Source: Bradyrhizobium symbiodeficiens
GTDB taxonomy: Bacteria > Pseudomonadota > Alphaproteobacteria > Rhizobiales > Xanthobacteraceae
Length of the DNA stretch: 64,000 bases
Reading direction: 5' to 3'
Assembly (NCBI RefSeq): GCF_002266465.3
Contig: NZ_CP029427.2
Location: forward strand, 2,792,501 to 2,856,500
Below, one piece after another: positions 63,146-64,000 of the stretch (position 1 is its first letter; every line of letters begins with the position of its first letter). The position numbers were made by a program, and so were the translations under genes. The notes beneath the pieces are model-generated. The model was not told the DNA's origin. It worked only from the letters and a program-made list of their open reading frames with translations, and did no database searches.

Positions 63146-64000
63146 ATGGATCGGTTGCTGCAACTGGAAGTCTTCGCCAAGACGGCCGAGCTCGGCAGCC
63201 TGTCCAAGGCAGCCGAAGCCTTGCGCATGTCGAATGCGGCTGCGAGCCGCACCCTCAGCGCGCTCGAGGAGCGCCTCGCGGTCCGGCTGATCGAGCGCAA
63301 CACCCGCCGGCTGTGGTTGACGGAAGCCGGGCAGGAGCTGTTGAACCGCTGCGGCCCCGTGCTGAGCGAATTGGCCGAAGCCGAGGACATCGTCAGCGAT
63401 CGCGCGCTGTCACCGCAGGGTACGCTGCGCGTCACGAGCTCGCTGTCGTTTGCGGTGATTTATCTCGCGCCGATGCTACCGGCCTTCCGTGCGCGTTATC
63501 CGAAGCTCAACATGCAGATCACGACTGCCAACCGCTACCCTGATTTCATCGAGGCCGGCATCGACGTGGCGATCCGGACGCGCGAGCAGGAACCGGATTC
63601 GAACATCATCGTCCGCCGCATCGGCCAGATGCGCCGCGTGCTCGCGGCCGCACCATCCTATCTCGAAAGCTGCGCCGGGCCGGAGCAACCCGCCGATCTC
63701 GCGCGTCACAACATGCTGGTCTACAATCTCGCCAACGATCCCTATTCGCTGCGCTTGCGCAAAGGCCATGGCGCGCAGACCGTCCGCATCACGCCGACGC
63801 TCGACAGCAACGACGGTCAGGTCATCCGAGGCGCGGCGCTGGCGGGTCTCGGCATCCTCATCCAGCCTCTCTACATCGTGCAGAGCGACATCGCGGCGGG
63901 CCGTCTCGTTCCGGTCCTGATGGACTGGGAGCTGCCGCTGCTTACCATGAACATCGCCTATCAGAACCGCGCCGGCCTGCCCGCCAAGATCAGGGTATTT
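63146..64000 (+). CDS. LysR family transcriptional regulator, C-terminus cut by window edge
   Basis: The first 285 residues are in the window; family members have about 300, so little is missing. The N-terminal helix-turn-helix is FAKTAELGSLSKAAEALRMSNAAASRTLSALEERL, followed by RLIERNTRRLWLTEAG. A substrate-binding effector domain starts near residue 92 (GTLRVTSSLSFAVIYLAPMLPAF). It diverges from the hydroxyquinol operon, so it is the probable regulator responding to a pathway intermediate. The ribosome binding site is weak and lies in a palindromic box. Confidence 0.93.
   Translation, partial: MDRLLQLEVFAKTAELGSLSKAAEALRMSNAAASRTLSALEERLAVRLIERNTRRLWLTEAGQELLNRCGPVLSELAEAEDIVSDRALSPQGTLRVTSSLSFAVIYLAPMLPAFRARYPKLNMQITTANRYPDFIEAGIDVAIRTREQEPDSNIIVRRIGQMRRVLAAAPSYLESCAGPEQPADLARHNMLVYNLANDPYSLRLRKGHGAQTVRITPTLDSNDGQVIRGAALAGLGILIQPLYIVQSDIAAGRLVPVLMDWELPLLTMNIAYQNRAGLPAKIRVF

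Overview
This is a high-GC chromosomal window with densely packed genes, many joined by 4-bp ATGA or TGATG overlaps. Gene content fits an alphaproteobacterium of the Rhizobiales, most like Bradyrhizobium. That placement is inferred from gene content and codon style, not from a marker gene. I see no rRNA, tRNA, CRISPR, prophage or insertion sequence. Both edge genes are cut: cobS on the left and a LysR-type regulator on the right.

Region 1 (1-21.9 kb) is a nearly complete aerobic (late cobalt insertion) cobalamin pathway. cobS and cobU run leftward and cbiB-cobC rightward. cobO-cobQ run leftward and diverge from a cobalamin riboswitch (about 5212-5402). That riboswitch heads a DUF1636-cobW-cobN-cobG-cobH-cobI-cobJ operon. 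cobK lies antisense between cobJ and cobL, and then cobL-cobE-cobM-cobB-cobA continue rightward. A second riboswitch (about 18592-18780) heads a CbiM-like permease, cobF and cobT, followed by a convergent alpha-ribazole-phosphatase-like gene. Together these genes cover uroporphyrinogen III to cobalamin. The cobaltochelatase subunits CobS/CobT, CobR and BluB are not in the window.

Region 2 (22.0-28.6 kb) is an uptake module. A third cobalamin riboswitch precedes a TonB-dependent receptor that resembles siderophore receptors, followed by a PepSY membrane protein. Convergent to it are a siderophore-interacting-protein-like flavin reductase, an O-methyltransferase and an AraC regulator.

Region 3 (29.2-52.1 kb) is a cyclic-ureide (hydantoin-type) catabolic and uptake region. 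It encodes ATP-dependent hydantoinase A/B, a class III aminotransferase, a possible 44-residue coupled protein, an N-carbamoyl-D-amino-acid hydrolase, a flavin reductase, a hydantoin racemase and a dihydropyrimidinase-type hydantoinase. An epimerase, an SDR and an FAD oxidoreductase follow. Two complete dipeptide/oligopeptide-type ABC importers complete the region. A strong sigma-54 promoter match precedes the second importer, and a rho-independent terminator follows it.

Region 4 (52.2-64 kb) is a leftward operon for hydroxyquinol ring cleavage: a Dabb protein, maleylacetate reductase, an amidohydrolase, a beta-hydroxyacid-type dehydrogenase, hydroxyquinol 1,2-dioxygenase and a GlcD-like FAD oxidase. 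It continues into a ribose-type ABC importer and a YciI protein, and diverges from the LysR regulator. The hydroxylase that would make hydroxyquinol is absent, so the starting substrate is open.
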